From the NCBI GenBank assembly GCA_002746415.1, contig NVXD01000015.1:62001-126000 (forward strand): a DNA stretch of 64,000 nucleotides, given 5' to 3'. Source of the DNA: Flavobacteriaceae bacterium. Its GTDB lineage: Bacteria; Bacteroidota; Bacteroidia; Flavobacteriales; Flavobacteriaceae. This document shows positions 1 to 9,000 of the stretch, piece after piece. The translations under genes and the position numbers were made by a program. The first letter of the stretch is position 1. Each line of letters starts with the position of its first letter. The notes beneath the pieces are model-generated. The model was not told the DNA's origin, ran no database searches, and worked only from the letters and a program-made list of their open reading frames with translations.

Positions 1-1
1 T

Positions 2-454
2 GATATGGATACTTCTGAAATTGCAAAGGTGCTAGAGGTTCCTGAATCGGACCTTAGCATTCCAGACCATACTCAACCTAATAAATGTCATTTACAATTA
101 AAGGGTTTTGGAGAGAATACAGCTGGAGGTCAAACACTGTTGATGTGGGGTTCCTACCCTAGCTCTAAGGGGCAAAACAAAAAGGAAATCAAAAATTATT
201 TAAAAAATCAAGAAGAGTATCCGGCAAATGTAATCCAGCATATGAGTATAGCTCTGGCTGACACCAAGGACTGCTACATTGCCCAACAGCCTGCTCATGG
301 AAGGGCGCTAATTTATAACGAAAACTATGACACTGCTTTTATTCTCAACTATGGTCGTAGAGGAGCATTTAAAAGATCCGAAGAACAACATGAAGCGCTT
401 AAGGCAAAAATGACCGATTTGGCTAATTATTTATTGAAGAAACATAGAAAATAA
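2..454 (+). CDS. Hypothetical protein, 5' end outside window
   Basis: The frame is already open at base 2, before the first ATG at position 5, so this is probably the C-terminal part of a longer protein. The visible 149 residues are hydrophilic, with no signal peptide or membrane segment, and end in a Lys-rich tail. I do not recognise a family. Its stop lies seven bases before the next gene on the same strand, so it is probably the upstream member of an operon with the collagen-like membrane protein and the OmpA-type lipoprotein. A cell-envelope role is guessed from context only. Confidence 0.6.
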   Translation, partial: DMDTSEIAKVLEVPESDLSIPDHTQPNKCHLQLKGFGENTAGGQTLLMWGSYPSSKGQNKKEIKNYLKNQEEYPANVIQHMSIALADTKDCYIAQQPAHGRALIYNENYDTAFILNYGRRGAFKRSEEQHEALKAKMTDLANYLLKKHRK

Positions 455-461
455 TAGGATT

Positions 462-2480
462 ATGAGAAATTTGATAACAGCTCTTGTACTATTCATTACT
501 TGTCTTTCTTTTGGACAGAAAGAGATAAAAATTCCAGAACTAGATTTTGGTGATAAGGTTTACACTTTAAAATTTAATCCAGACCCACAAAATGAACAGG
601 TGATTTCTGCCTATATGAAAGGCATTACTGAAAAAGATTCTCTAATGTTCTGGGCAGAAGGCACAATTTTCACTCAGAAAATAATGGTAACCGTATTTAC
701 TGATAACAAAAATGACGAAGTAAAAATAGATATTGTTAAAAATCATTGGGAGGACAGTAAAATAACAGGTCAAACCAAGGATGGAGCTTTTCAAGAATCT
801 TTTGATACTGCAGGTAAGTTTGGAATCGTAATTACGAGTGAAACTCCAAATATACCTTTTTACCTAGCCGTATGGACCAGCGGGGTGCGAGTTCCAAATA
901 TGAATAGCGTTTACCGCCCAGTATCTTACCAAAACCCAGTCTTGAATTCCACCAATTCTGTAGTTACAAATGGAATTCAAGGTCCAGATAATAATCCTAA
1001 TAACATATTGATGTATCTATTAATTGGTGCTCTAATCGTAATTATTTTACTATTAGCATTTATGGTTTTCCGAAAAAATAGAGGCCAAGGTTTAACGATA
1101 TTCTTGCTATTCTTTCTAGGACAACAATTGGTATTTGCAGGGGCAGAAGAATTTTCCGCGAGTGGTTTCGGAGGGGTTGGCATTAAGTATCCAGGAGTAA
1201 TGGATATTGTAAAATTTGCCAATAAATTACCGGATATGTCAAGAAATGCGCGAAGATATTTGGATGACGAATATGATTTAGAAGGTGAAGCTAATGTAGG
1301 TAGTCAAGGAGGCCCTGGAATTCCATCATCATGCATTCCTGATCAATTTCAAGACAATGAAGATGGTCAAGAGGAGGACGGACGTGACGGACATGATGGT
1401 CGTGACGGTCGAGATGGGATAGATGGAATGAATGGTATGGATGGGTTAGATGGGTTAGACGGAATGGATGGAAATATCAGTGATGGTAATGAAGGCAACA
1501 ATGGAAATGATGGCAATAACGGTTTTGATGGCAATAACGGTTTTGATGGGAATGATGGCAACAATGGTTTGGACGGAGATGATGGCAAGTACAAACCTCA
1601 GTTTGATGATTTAGGAAGGCCTAAATATGACAAAAATGGAGTGCCTATTAATTATGATAATTCAAAATACCCAAAATATGACAAAAATGGGAAGCCAATA
1701 AATTACGGAGATATTAATTCTAACGGAAATTTCGACTCTCACGGAAGACCTCGCTATGACAAAAACAATAACCCAATAGAATACGATGAACGAGATCGTC
1801 CTAAATACGATAGTAAAGGGAATCCAATTAATTACAATCCAGACGATTTTGTAAATCCTCCTAAAAGAAATAAAGACAGTGATTTTTCCGTAAATGACAA
1901 AAAAAACCCAGAAAAGGATAAGAAAAGGTCTTCGGTTTTGGAGAGCATGGTAATATCCTTGGAGTTGGAGAAAGAATACCAATTCCAAATAATCAACCTA
2001 ACGGTAATAGACGATGAAAATTCCATAAAACCATTAAAATATGCACAGGCTAGTATGCTTTCATTTATTTCAACATCATTGATGAACGACCGTGATCGTA
2101 ATCGTGAAGAAGGTTGTGACTGTCTTGAAAGTGAATACAAAAAACTAAATGATAGAAGGATGAATCTAGAAAGGCTCCGAATTATTTATGCGCATGCCAT
2201 GAAAAAAATAAATGCAGGTATTGCTTTTGGTGATGGTGTTTCTGCAGTGCATGGTGTTTCTGCTCTAGTATGGCAAAAGCAAAAAATGATTATTCTAAAA
2301 GAATCTATTCCTACTTTAAATAAGGCTTACGATGACAAATATGCCGAAATGATTGAGGCTTTAGGAAAAAATTTAAGAAAAATAGATCAATGCGAAGTGC
2401 TATTGGGCAATGAAGATTGGTACAACCATGCAGGCTTTATTTACTACCAATTTATTGCCGATAAATACAAAAGAAATTAA
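462..2480 (+). CDS. Membrane protein with collagen-like and YDKNG repeats
   Basis: This 672-residue protein starts with a signal peptide ending near FGQ (residue 19). An exported domain of about 160 residues follows, then two hydrophobic segments around residues 182-203 and 211-228. Residues about 304-376 are a low-complexity Gly-Asp-Asn tract with G-x-x periodicity (DGRDGHDGRDG, NGNDGNNGFDG) resembling bacterial collagen-like sequence. Residues about 383-459 hold four to five copies of a YDKNGxPINY-type unit. The C-terminal 150 residues look helical and contain CDC and single cysteines. No type IX sorting domain is visible. The stop is two bases before the next gene, which suggests translational coupling with the OmpA-type lipoprotein. 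Function unknown; an envelope-spanning or surface structural role is an inference. Confidence 0.75.
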   Translation: MRNLITALVLFITCLSFGQKEIKIPELDFGDKVYTLKFNPDPQNEQVISAYMKGITEKDSLMFWAEGTIFTQKIMVTVFTDNKNDEVKIDIVKNHWEDSKITGQTKDGAFQESFDTAGKFGIVITSETPNIPFYLAVWTSGVRVPNMNSVYRPVSYQNPVLNSTNSVVTNGIQGPDNNPNNILMYLLIGALIVIILLLAFMVFRKNRGQGLTIFLLFFLGQQLVFAGAEEFSASGFGGVGIKYPGVMDIVKFANKLPDMSRNARRYLDDEYDLEGEANVGSQGGPGIPSSCIPDQFQDNEDGQEEDGRDGHDGRDGRDGIDGMNGMDGLDGLDGMDGNISDGNEGNNGNDGNNGFDGNNGFDGNDGNNGLDGDDGKYKPQFDDLGRPKYDKNGVPINYDNSKYPKYDKNGKPINYGDINSNGNFDSHGRPRYDKNNNPIEYDERDRPKYDSKGNPINYNPDDFVNPPKRNKDSDFSVNDKKNPEKDKKRSSVLESMVISLELEKEYQFQIINLTVIDDENSIKPLKYAQASMLSFISTSLMNDRDRNREEGCDCLESEYKKLNDRRMNLERLRIIYAHAMKKINAGIAFGDGVSAVHGVSALVWQKQKMIILKESIPTLNKAYDDKYAEMIEALGKNLRKIDQCEVLLGNEDWYNHAGFIYYQFIADKYKRN

Positions 2481-2482
2481 TC

Positions 2483-4252
2483 ATGAAAAATTATATCATA
2501 CCAATAGTTGTTGGAATAGTGCTTAATTCCTGTGCGCAAGAGCGCAAAAAAGAAACACTTATAGAAGTTGACACGGAAACGGTCAGCAATTCCAAGGAAG
2601 GACAAATGGATTTGTCTTCAGAGGATTTAGAAATGTCAATTGAAGCATTAGGAAAACTTCTCAAAGGGGGTGATAAAGATCAAGAAAGTTCAACTCCAGA
2701 GGAAGTAGACCTTGAAAAACTAATACAAATTGGGGGCGCATCGGAAATGGGTAGCACTGGGGCGTTTGAAAATATGTTCTCCTCCTCGGCAATTTTAGAT
2801 TTATTGGAACAGAGCGGCGTTTCTAGAGCAGAAATGGAAAAACTAATCAAGAATCCTGATAGCCTTAAAATTCTTGCGCAAGAGGCCATGAAAAACAGAC
2901 AAGCCGCCCAAAATGAAGCACCCGTTTTAAAAGGAAAAATAACCAAAAAGCAATTGTCCTCAAAAAACACGCCCACAGGTGTCTCCTTAGAGGAAGCTAT
3001 TCTCTTAGTGCAAGCAGAATCTGGGCCAGAGGCAACCATGGCCAAGTTAAAAAAAATAGATTCTCTGGCAGGCACTGATGTTATGAAACAAATGGACTTT
3101 ACAGAGGCTGGATATGTATTTAATGATGTTGCTACAAAGAATGAGCCCAAAGCCAGTGCCGTAGAGAACGAGATGATGAAAAATCTTCGGACCCGATCTG
3201 GACAAATACATAGTGAAAAAGAAGCTGGTGAATTGTTGGCTGAACTTGAAAAAGCTGAAAAAGATATTGCATCAGGAAAAATAGAGGCAAGTCCTCAGTA
3301 TCAGAAAACTATAGAACACCAAAGAAAAGCAGTTTCATTTTATAAAAAAGACATCGTAAGGAAATCAAATGCTGCTAAGAAAAAATTTCAACAATTAAAC
3401 CCTGATTTGTATTTTGGAGAAGAAGTAGGGGAAACCTATTTTGGTGGTCCTCATAAAACGGCAGTGTATTTGCCATTAGGCACCTTATCATTTGCTGATA
3501 AGATGGTAAAGGCCAATCATCCATTATTGATGACTCAACAAGCGAAAAATGTTCTTGGCGAACCAGATGTTCTTGAAACTTTTGATGATGTTACTGGAAT
3601 TCATAGTCTTGGACTTGGGGGAAGTCTCACCATTCAATTTATAGATAATGCGTTAACGGATGTAAACGGTCCTGACCTTTATATTTTTGAAATAGGACAA
3701 TTAGAACCTACCAATCTTGAAATATCTAAAGATGGTAAATCATGGATTAAAGTAGGTAAAATAGACGGAGGTGTGGCAGAAGTAGATATTTCCCCATTTG
3801 TAAAAAGAGGAGAACTCTTTTATTATGTGCGACTCATAGACCTTAAAATGGATAGTGCATTACCAGGTGCAGATGTTGATGCCATTGCTGCAATCGGTGC
3901 TGCCATGCGATTGAATCTTGATAGTAAAGTTCTTTTTGAGACAGGGAAGTCCCAATTAAAACCAGAAGGTGTTCTAGCGTTGAAAGAACTTGCCAATAGC
4001 ATCTCCATTCTAAAAAAAGGCAATGTAATAGTAGAAGGTCATACGGATGATGTGGGGAGTGATGTTACAAATCAAAAATTGTCCTTAGAAAGGGCTAAAA
4101 GTGTATCCGGAGTATTAAAAAAATTGATTCCTAGTCGTAGTTTTCGGTGGAAAGAGAAAGGGTTTGGAGCATCTAGGCCTTTAGTAGAGAATGATAACGA
4201 TGAAAACAGAGCCAAGAATAGAAGAGTAGAAGTATTAGTTGTACCTAATTAA
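2483..4252 (+). CDS. OmpA-family lipoprotein with discoidin-like domain
   Basis: This 589-residue protein begins with a lipoprotein signal whose lipobox ends LNSC (Cys17), so it is predicted to be anchored in the outer membrane. Residues about 25-300 are charged and probably helical. Residues about 310-470 form a beta-rich domain (LGLGGSLTIQF, GPDLYIFEIG) of the carbohydrate-binding or discoidin-like kind often placed before OmpA domains in Bacteroidota. Residues about 481-589 are a peptidoglycan-binding OmpA C-terminal domain, with VLFETGKSQLKPEG, VEGHTDDVGSD and a closing NRRVEV. It probably ties the envelope complex of this operon to the cell wall. The OmpA domain is certain; the middle-domain assignment is tentative. 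Confidence 0.85.
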   Translation: MKNYIIPIVVGIVLNSCAQERKKETLIEVDTETVSNSKEGQMDLSSEDLEMSIEALGKLLKGGDKDQESSTPEEVDLEKLIQIGGASEMGSTGAFENMFSSSAILDLLEQSGVSRAEMEKLIKNPDSLKILAQEAMKNRQAAQNEAPVLKGKITKKQLSSKNTPTGVSLEEAILLVQAESGPEATMAKLKKIDSLAGTDVMKQMDFTEAGYVFNDVATKNEPKASAVENEMMKNLRTRSGQIHSEKEAGELLAELEKAEKDIASGKIEASPQYQKTIEHQRKAVSFYKKDIVRKSNAAKKKFQQLNPDLYFGEEVGETYFGGPHKTAVYLPLGTLSFADKMVKANHPLLMTQQAKNVLGEPDVLETFDDVTGIHSLGLGGSLTIQFIDNALTDVNGPDLYIFEIGQLEPTNLEISKDGKSWIKVGKIDGGVAEVDISPFVKRGELFYYVRLIDLKMDSALPGADVDAIAAIGAAMRLNLDSKVLFETGKSQLKPEGVLALKELANSISILKKGNVIVEGHTDDVGSDVTNQKLSLERAKSVSGVLKKLIPSRSFRWKEKGFGASRPLVENDNDENRAKNRRVEVLVVPN

Positions 4253-4295
4253 CGGCTACAAAGAAACAAGATTTATACTAATTAAAATAGAAATT

Positions 4296-4850
4296 ATGGG
4301 CCAGGTATTAAACACAATCACAATCGCAATGACATTTTTAACAGTATTAGCTTTCACAAATAATCCTATTATTAAAAAAGAATTGCCAGACACAAATTCT
4401 TCAATTAGTAATCAATTTGGCGTAAATATTAATACCATAATGGACGATATTTCAAGAAATAGCAAAAGGTATTATGTCGCGGGAACAATGACGGTTTTAA
4501 CGGACCAGGCCAATCAATTTCCTTCAACGCATCTAAATATTTCAATGGAACGAACAAGAATTATATATCAAAGAGGTAGAGACTATATTCAAGCAAATAC
4601 CATAGCAACTTATAGAGAACTTTTCAATGATGTTGAAGATGAAATTAAAATATACATACATCGAGATTCAGACCCCACCAATAAAGAAGATGTAAAAAGC
4701 ATCAAAATAAACTGGAAAAATAATTCTAGAGAAACAGTAGGTGTGCTTACAAATATTACAGCTTTTTATGAGTCAGGCGGAATGTTACTAACCGGTACAT
4801 TTCAGAAAGGGAACCAATCATTTGGGATTAGTCTTGCAATAACTCAATGA
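4296..4850 (+). CDS. Hypothetical small exported protein
   Basis: I chose the ATG at 4296 (184 residues) because it begins right before a hydrophobic N-terminal stretch (TITIAMTFLTVLAFT) that looks like a signal peptide. An ATG at 4239 is in frame but would overlap the OmpA gene. The mature part is predicted to be beta-rich and contains no cysteines. No family recognised. It sits 43 bases after the OmpA-type lipoprotein and is likely the last gene of the same operon. Confidence 0.6.
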   Translation: MGQVLNTITIAMTFLTVLAFTNNPIIKKELPDTNSSISNQFGVNINTIMDDISRNSKRYYVAGTMTVLTDQANQFPSTHLNISMERTRIIYQRGRDYIQANTIATYRELFNDVEDEIKIYIHRDSDPTNKEDVKSIKINWKNNSRETVGVLTNITAFYESGGMLLTGTFQKGNQSFGISLAITQ

Positions 4851-5010
4851 TGTTACGATAAGGAAAAGCTCATAGTTCCGAATGTTAAAAACCTTTCAAC
4901 AATGGATTAAAGAAACCAAGTAGTTACGTAATAACATGATGGCTATCTTTTCTCACCAATCTTTGATTTCTATACTAGCATATTCAAATGATTCATATCC
5001 TCTGTGACTC

Positions 5011-5062
5011 CGGTATTCTCCACATTGTTAATTAAAGCCTTCATGAAAATGAAGGCTTTTTT
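5011..5062 (+). repeat. Dispersed repeat with hairpin, copy 1
   Basis: The segment CGGTATTCTCCAC (5011-5023) is followed by a hairpin of stem AAAGCCTTCAT / ATGAAGGCTTT with a GAAA loop (5034-5058) and a run of six T. The same arrangement, slightly decayed, recurs at 12453-12500 in the same orientation. The hairpin with T-run is able to terminate the upstream plus-strand operon, and its A-rich 5' side also suits the convergent porP gene. Confidence 0.7.
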
Positions 5063-5126
5063 GTTTTTTAAAAACGCACAGATTGGCTACACTTTTAAAT
5101 TTCCCCATTTAAACTGCTCTAAAAGT

Positions 5127-6014
5127 TCAAAGTTTAAGGTTAAACAAAATTTCATGAGTACCATTATCAATATTTCTTACGGGGCTCTCAAACGCAACTT
5201 CATAGGCATAGCCTATTTCCAACCAACTTTTAGTTTTAAATATAAAAATCCCACTTACACTTTCATTTAATCGATATGCAGCTCCCAAATCAAAACGATT
5301 ACTGAACTCTAACATTGCTGTAAGATCTAATGATAATGGTGAAGCATCTACATAGCGCATTAATGCAGTGGGTTTTAGAATAATGCTACTGCTCAATGGC
5401 ACATTGTACCCTCCGGCCAAATACATATGGGTTTTAGCCATACTCAATCTTGCCGTACCACTATTTTCTTCTAAACGGTCTGGGGTCAATATTGATGGTA
5501 TAGAAAACGCAATAAAATAATCTTTGTTCTTTATATACACCCCAGCTCCAATATTGGGGCTGAATTGGCCATCAAGATTCATTAAAGAGGGATCTGGTAC
5601 AACCCCATAAGTTGTTAAACCTTCTGTATTTGCATCATATGAATTGAAACCTGCTTTCAATCCAAAATACAAATCATGTTCATCATTTAATGTTAATTTA
5701 TATGAAAAATCTAATGATAGTGAGGTTTGGTTTTCTATAAAGGTCTTATCATTGATTATAGAGACCCCTAAACCTATATTTTTACCCATCGGAGTTCCAA
5801 AAATAAAGCTTTGTGTCTCTGGCGCACCTTCAACGTTGGCCCATTGGCTTCTAATATTGATTCCTAAACCAGTTTCTCCACCGGCACCTGCAAACGCAGG
5901 GTTGATCAAATTCATGTTATACCTGTAAAATGTATAATTAGGGTCTTGTTGTGCTGATAGCGAAACAACACAAAGCATTAATACTAAAGCAATATATAAA
6001 TTGGTGATTTTCAT
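5127..6014 (-). CDS. PorP/SprF-family type IX secretion membrane protein
   Basis: This 295-residue outer-membrane beta-barrel protein begins with a signal peptide ending VSLSAQQ. It carries the family hallmark just after it (DPNYTFYRYNMNLINPAFAG, where an early tyrosine/asparagine-rich motif precedes NPAFAG) and ends in a typical outer-membrane C-terminus (EILFNLKL). SprF-type proteins work with substrates that have the gliding-motility (type B) C-terminal domain, and such a substrate is encoded directly upstream on the same strand, 21 bases away. The two are probably cotranscribed. Family assignment is firm; the pairing is from known gene order in Flavobacteriaceae. Confidence 0.9.
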   Translation of the reverse strand: MKITNLYIALVLMLCVVSLSAQQDPNYTFYRYNMNLINPAFAGAGGETGLGINIRSQWANVEGAPETQSFIFGTPMGKNIGLGVSIINDKTFIENQTSLSLDFSYKLTLNDEHDLYFGLKAGFNSYDANTEGLTTYGVVPDPSLMNLDGQFSPNIGAGVYIKNKDYFIAFSIPSILTPDRLEENSGTARLSMAKTHMYLAGGYNVPLSSSIILKPTALMRYVDASPLSLDLTAMLEFSNRFDLGAAYRLNESVSGIFIFKTKSWLEIGYAYEVAFESPVRNIDNGTHEILFNLKL

Positions 6015-6035
6015 TTCTTTCTTTTTATTTTTTAT

Positions 6036-9000
6036 TTAATAATTTACGAACAACCATCCTTGAATAGGTGCAGTTCCATTCCCTAGGTCAATAACATACA
6101 TATAAGACCCTGTTGGTAATTTCTGAGAATTTGATCTATAGATTCCTTTCCAATTGTTTTGATAACCTTGGGCTGCAAAAACTTCATGGCCCCAGCGGTT
6201 ATATACCCTTACAATAGAATTTGGATAGTTATCAATATCGGGTATAACCCAAGTATCATTAATCCCATCTCCATTTGGGGTGAATGCTTCGGCCGGAACC
6301 AAAGAAGGCTCATTATTTTTACTCGAAACGGTATCGGCATTATCACCTATTCCATCATTGTCCGAATCAGTGTCCTCATTAGGGTCTAAGGGGAAAGCAT
6401 CAGAGTCGTCAGCCGTACCATCACCATCGTCATCCATATCTTCATTGTCGCCAGTTCCATCATCATCAGTATCGGTATCCTCATTAGGATCTAATGGAAA
6501 TGCATCTTCATTGTCTGGGGTTCCATCATCATCATCATCGGTATCGGCATTGTTGCCAGTTCCATCATCATCAGTATCGGTATCCTCATTAGGATCTAAT
6601 GGAAATGCATCTTCATTGTCTGGGGTTCCATCATCATCATCATCGGTATCGGTATTGTCGCCAGTTCCATCATCATCAGTATCGGTATCCTCATTAGAAT
6701 CTAATGGAAATGCATCTTCATTGTCTGGGGTTCCATCATCATCATCATCAGTATCGGCATTGTTGCCAATTCCATCATCATCAGTATCGGTATCCTCATC
6801 AGGGTCTAGTGGAAATGTATCCTCGGTGTCTGGTATAGTGTCATTATCGTCATCATCATCACAAACATCTCCCTGACCATCCATATCATTGTCTGCTTGG
6901 TCTGCATTTGCAATGGTTGGGCAATTATCGGCCATATCAATAATACCATCTTCATCTTCATCGCAATTTTGTCCCATATCGATAATTGTAAATCCATAGG
7001 TATCTATAAGAAATTGCCGCTCTAATACTGCTGTACAAAACTGGGAATTACCAGCATTAAATGGCACATTACTTTGTAGGGTCTGTACAGAAAGTCCTAG
7101 TAAGAGCGCATCGTAGTTTGCAACGGACAAGCTAGCGTTCTGAAACATATCTTCCATGGTGGTTACTTGAGAAAAATCCCAATTACCAATATCTTGGTTG
7201 AAGGCGATTGCATTGTAGAACATTGAATCCATATTGGTAACAGAGGAAACATCCCAATTACTTAGATCTTGATTAAAACTACTTGCCCCTTCAAACATTT
7301 CGTTCATATCCTCAATATTGGATACATCCCAATTTGCAATGGGTTGATTGAATGCTATAGCATCTTCGAACATGTCTTCTGTTACGATAACAGAAGACAT
7401 AATCCAATTATCTAAAGGTTGGTTAAAGGTTGCTGTCCCTTCAAACATATCGGACATAGTCAATACAGAAGATACATCCCAAGAATTTATATTTTGATTG
7501 AATGCTAATGCCTCTTCGAACATGGTTTCCATATCCGTTACATTACCCACATTCCATGAACCAATATTGCCATTGAATATAGAGGCCTCTCGGAACATAG
7601 CATACATGTTGGTTACATTTTGAACATTCCACGAATCTAGATTCTGATTAAATGCAATCGCTTCTCTAAACATATAGCTCATGTCGGTAACAATCGAAAC
7701 ATTCCAACTGTTTATGTCTTGATTAAAAACCATGGCTTCATAGAACATATCGTGCATATCAGTAACAGCTGCTACGTTCCAATTACCAATATCTTGGTTA
7801 AAATTGCTAGCCTCTTCAAACATCGAATTCATTACGATAACAGACGAGACATCCCAATTGTCTATTAAACCATTAAAAGCCATGGCTCCATAAAACATAT
7901 TGTTCATATCCATTACGGAAGAAACATTCCAATCGTTTAAATCTTGATTGAAGGCTATTGCTTCATCGAACATAGATTCCATATCTGTCACATTTCCGAC
8001 ATCCCAATGATTAATAGGAGAATTAAATGAAGTGGCTCCATAAAACATTTCAATCATATTTGTAACATTTGACAAATCTGGAGCATCCGTAGCACTGAAT
8101 TGTATATTGACACAGCCTTGAAAAGCTGAACTCATATTCTCCCAAGCTATAGTTCCCCACTGCGCAACTGTTAGAATTTTTTCATAATCACCTTCACCAT
8201 TAAAATAGATTTTAGGAAATGTTCCTTTAATCTGGACCGTGTAAGTCCCAGCGACACTGTAATTATGAGTAGCATCACCAGTTAATCCAAATTCATCAAA
8301 AGTTCCATCACCTTCCCAATCTACATCGTAATTATAGGTGTAACCGCTTTTTGTTGGTAAGGTTATTGAAGTACTATTTGAATCCCCTGGGTTATCCGTT
8401 TTCCAAGTGGTGACGAAAGCTTCATCATGTAATCCATCATTATTAACATCTGTGTTTATTACCGTTACAACGGCCGTTTCGGAATTGGAATTGCCATGAA
8501 TATCTGTAATAGTTAATAGCACTGTGTTTTCACCAGTATCAATAGGGGTAAAATCTTGTTTATCAAGAACAATAGTATCAATACCGCAATTGTCTGTCGA
8601 ATTATTATTTATTTCTGAGGGTGTAATGGACGCCTCCCCATTATTATCTAGGGTAATCGTAATATTTTGAGTTATTACAATTGGATCAATGGTGTCTTCC
8701 ACTGTTATAATTTGTGATTTGCTTACGTCATTTCCTGCTGCATCCGTTGCAGTCCAAACAATAGTGTTTTCTCCTGGATTCAAGGTTATACCAGTTAGGG
8801 AATTACTTCCATTTTGATATTCCTGAACATATTCATGTGCCCCGGAACTTATTTTTATATCATCCCATGAAACCGAATTATCCCCAGAAAACACTACCCT
8901 ATTGGAACCTGTGGTGTATGCGGTATTATGAGAGTATGTATGGGTCACATTAGTTACCAAATTTGTCATTGTAACATTTATGGATGCTCCATCATCTATA

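Noticed and set aside
1367-1594. Minus-strand Pro/Ser-rich frame
   Set aside because: Antisense of the collagen-like tract.
5004-5270. Plus-strand open frame of 88 codons
   Set aside because: It runs through the repeat hairpin and then antisense to the end of the PorP/SprF gene; the peptide has no sensible composition.
6280-6876. Plus-strand frame of 198 codons rich in Ser
   Set aside because: Exact antisense of the Asp-rich 105-base repeats (GAT/GAC codons read as Ser); an artefact of the repeat.
6370-8048. Regular repeats considered as CRISPR-like
   Set aside because: Both arrays are contiguous, in frame and code for known protein repeats; there are no unique spacers and no cas genes.
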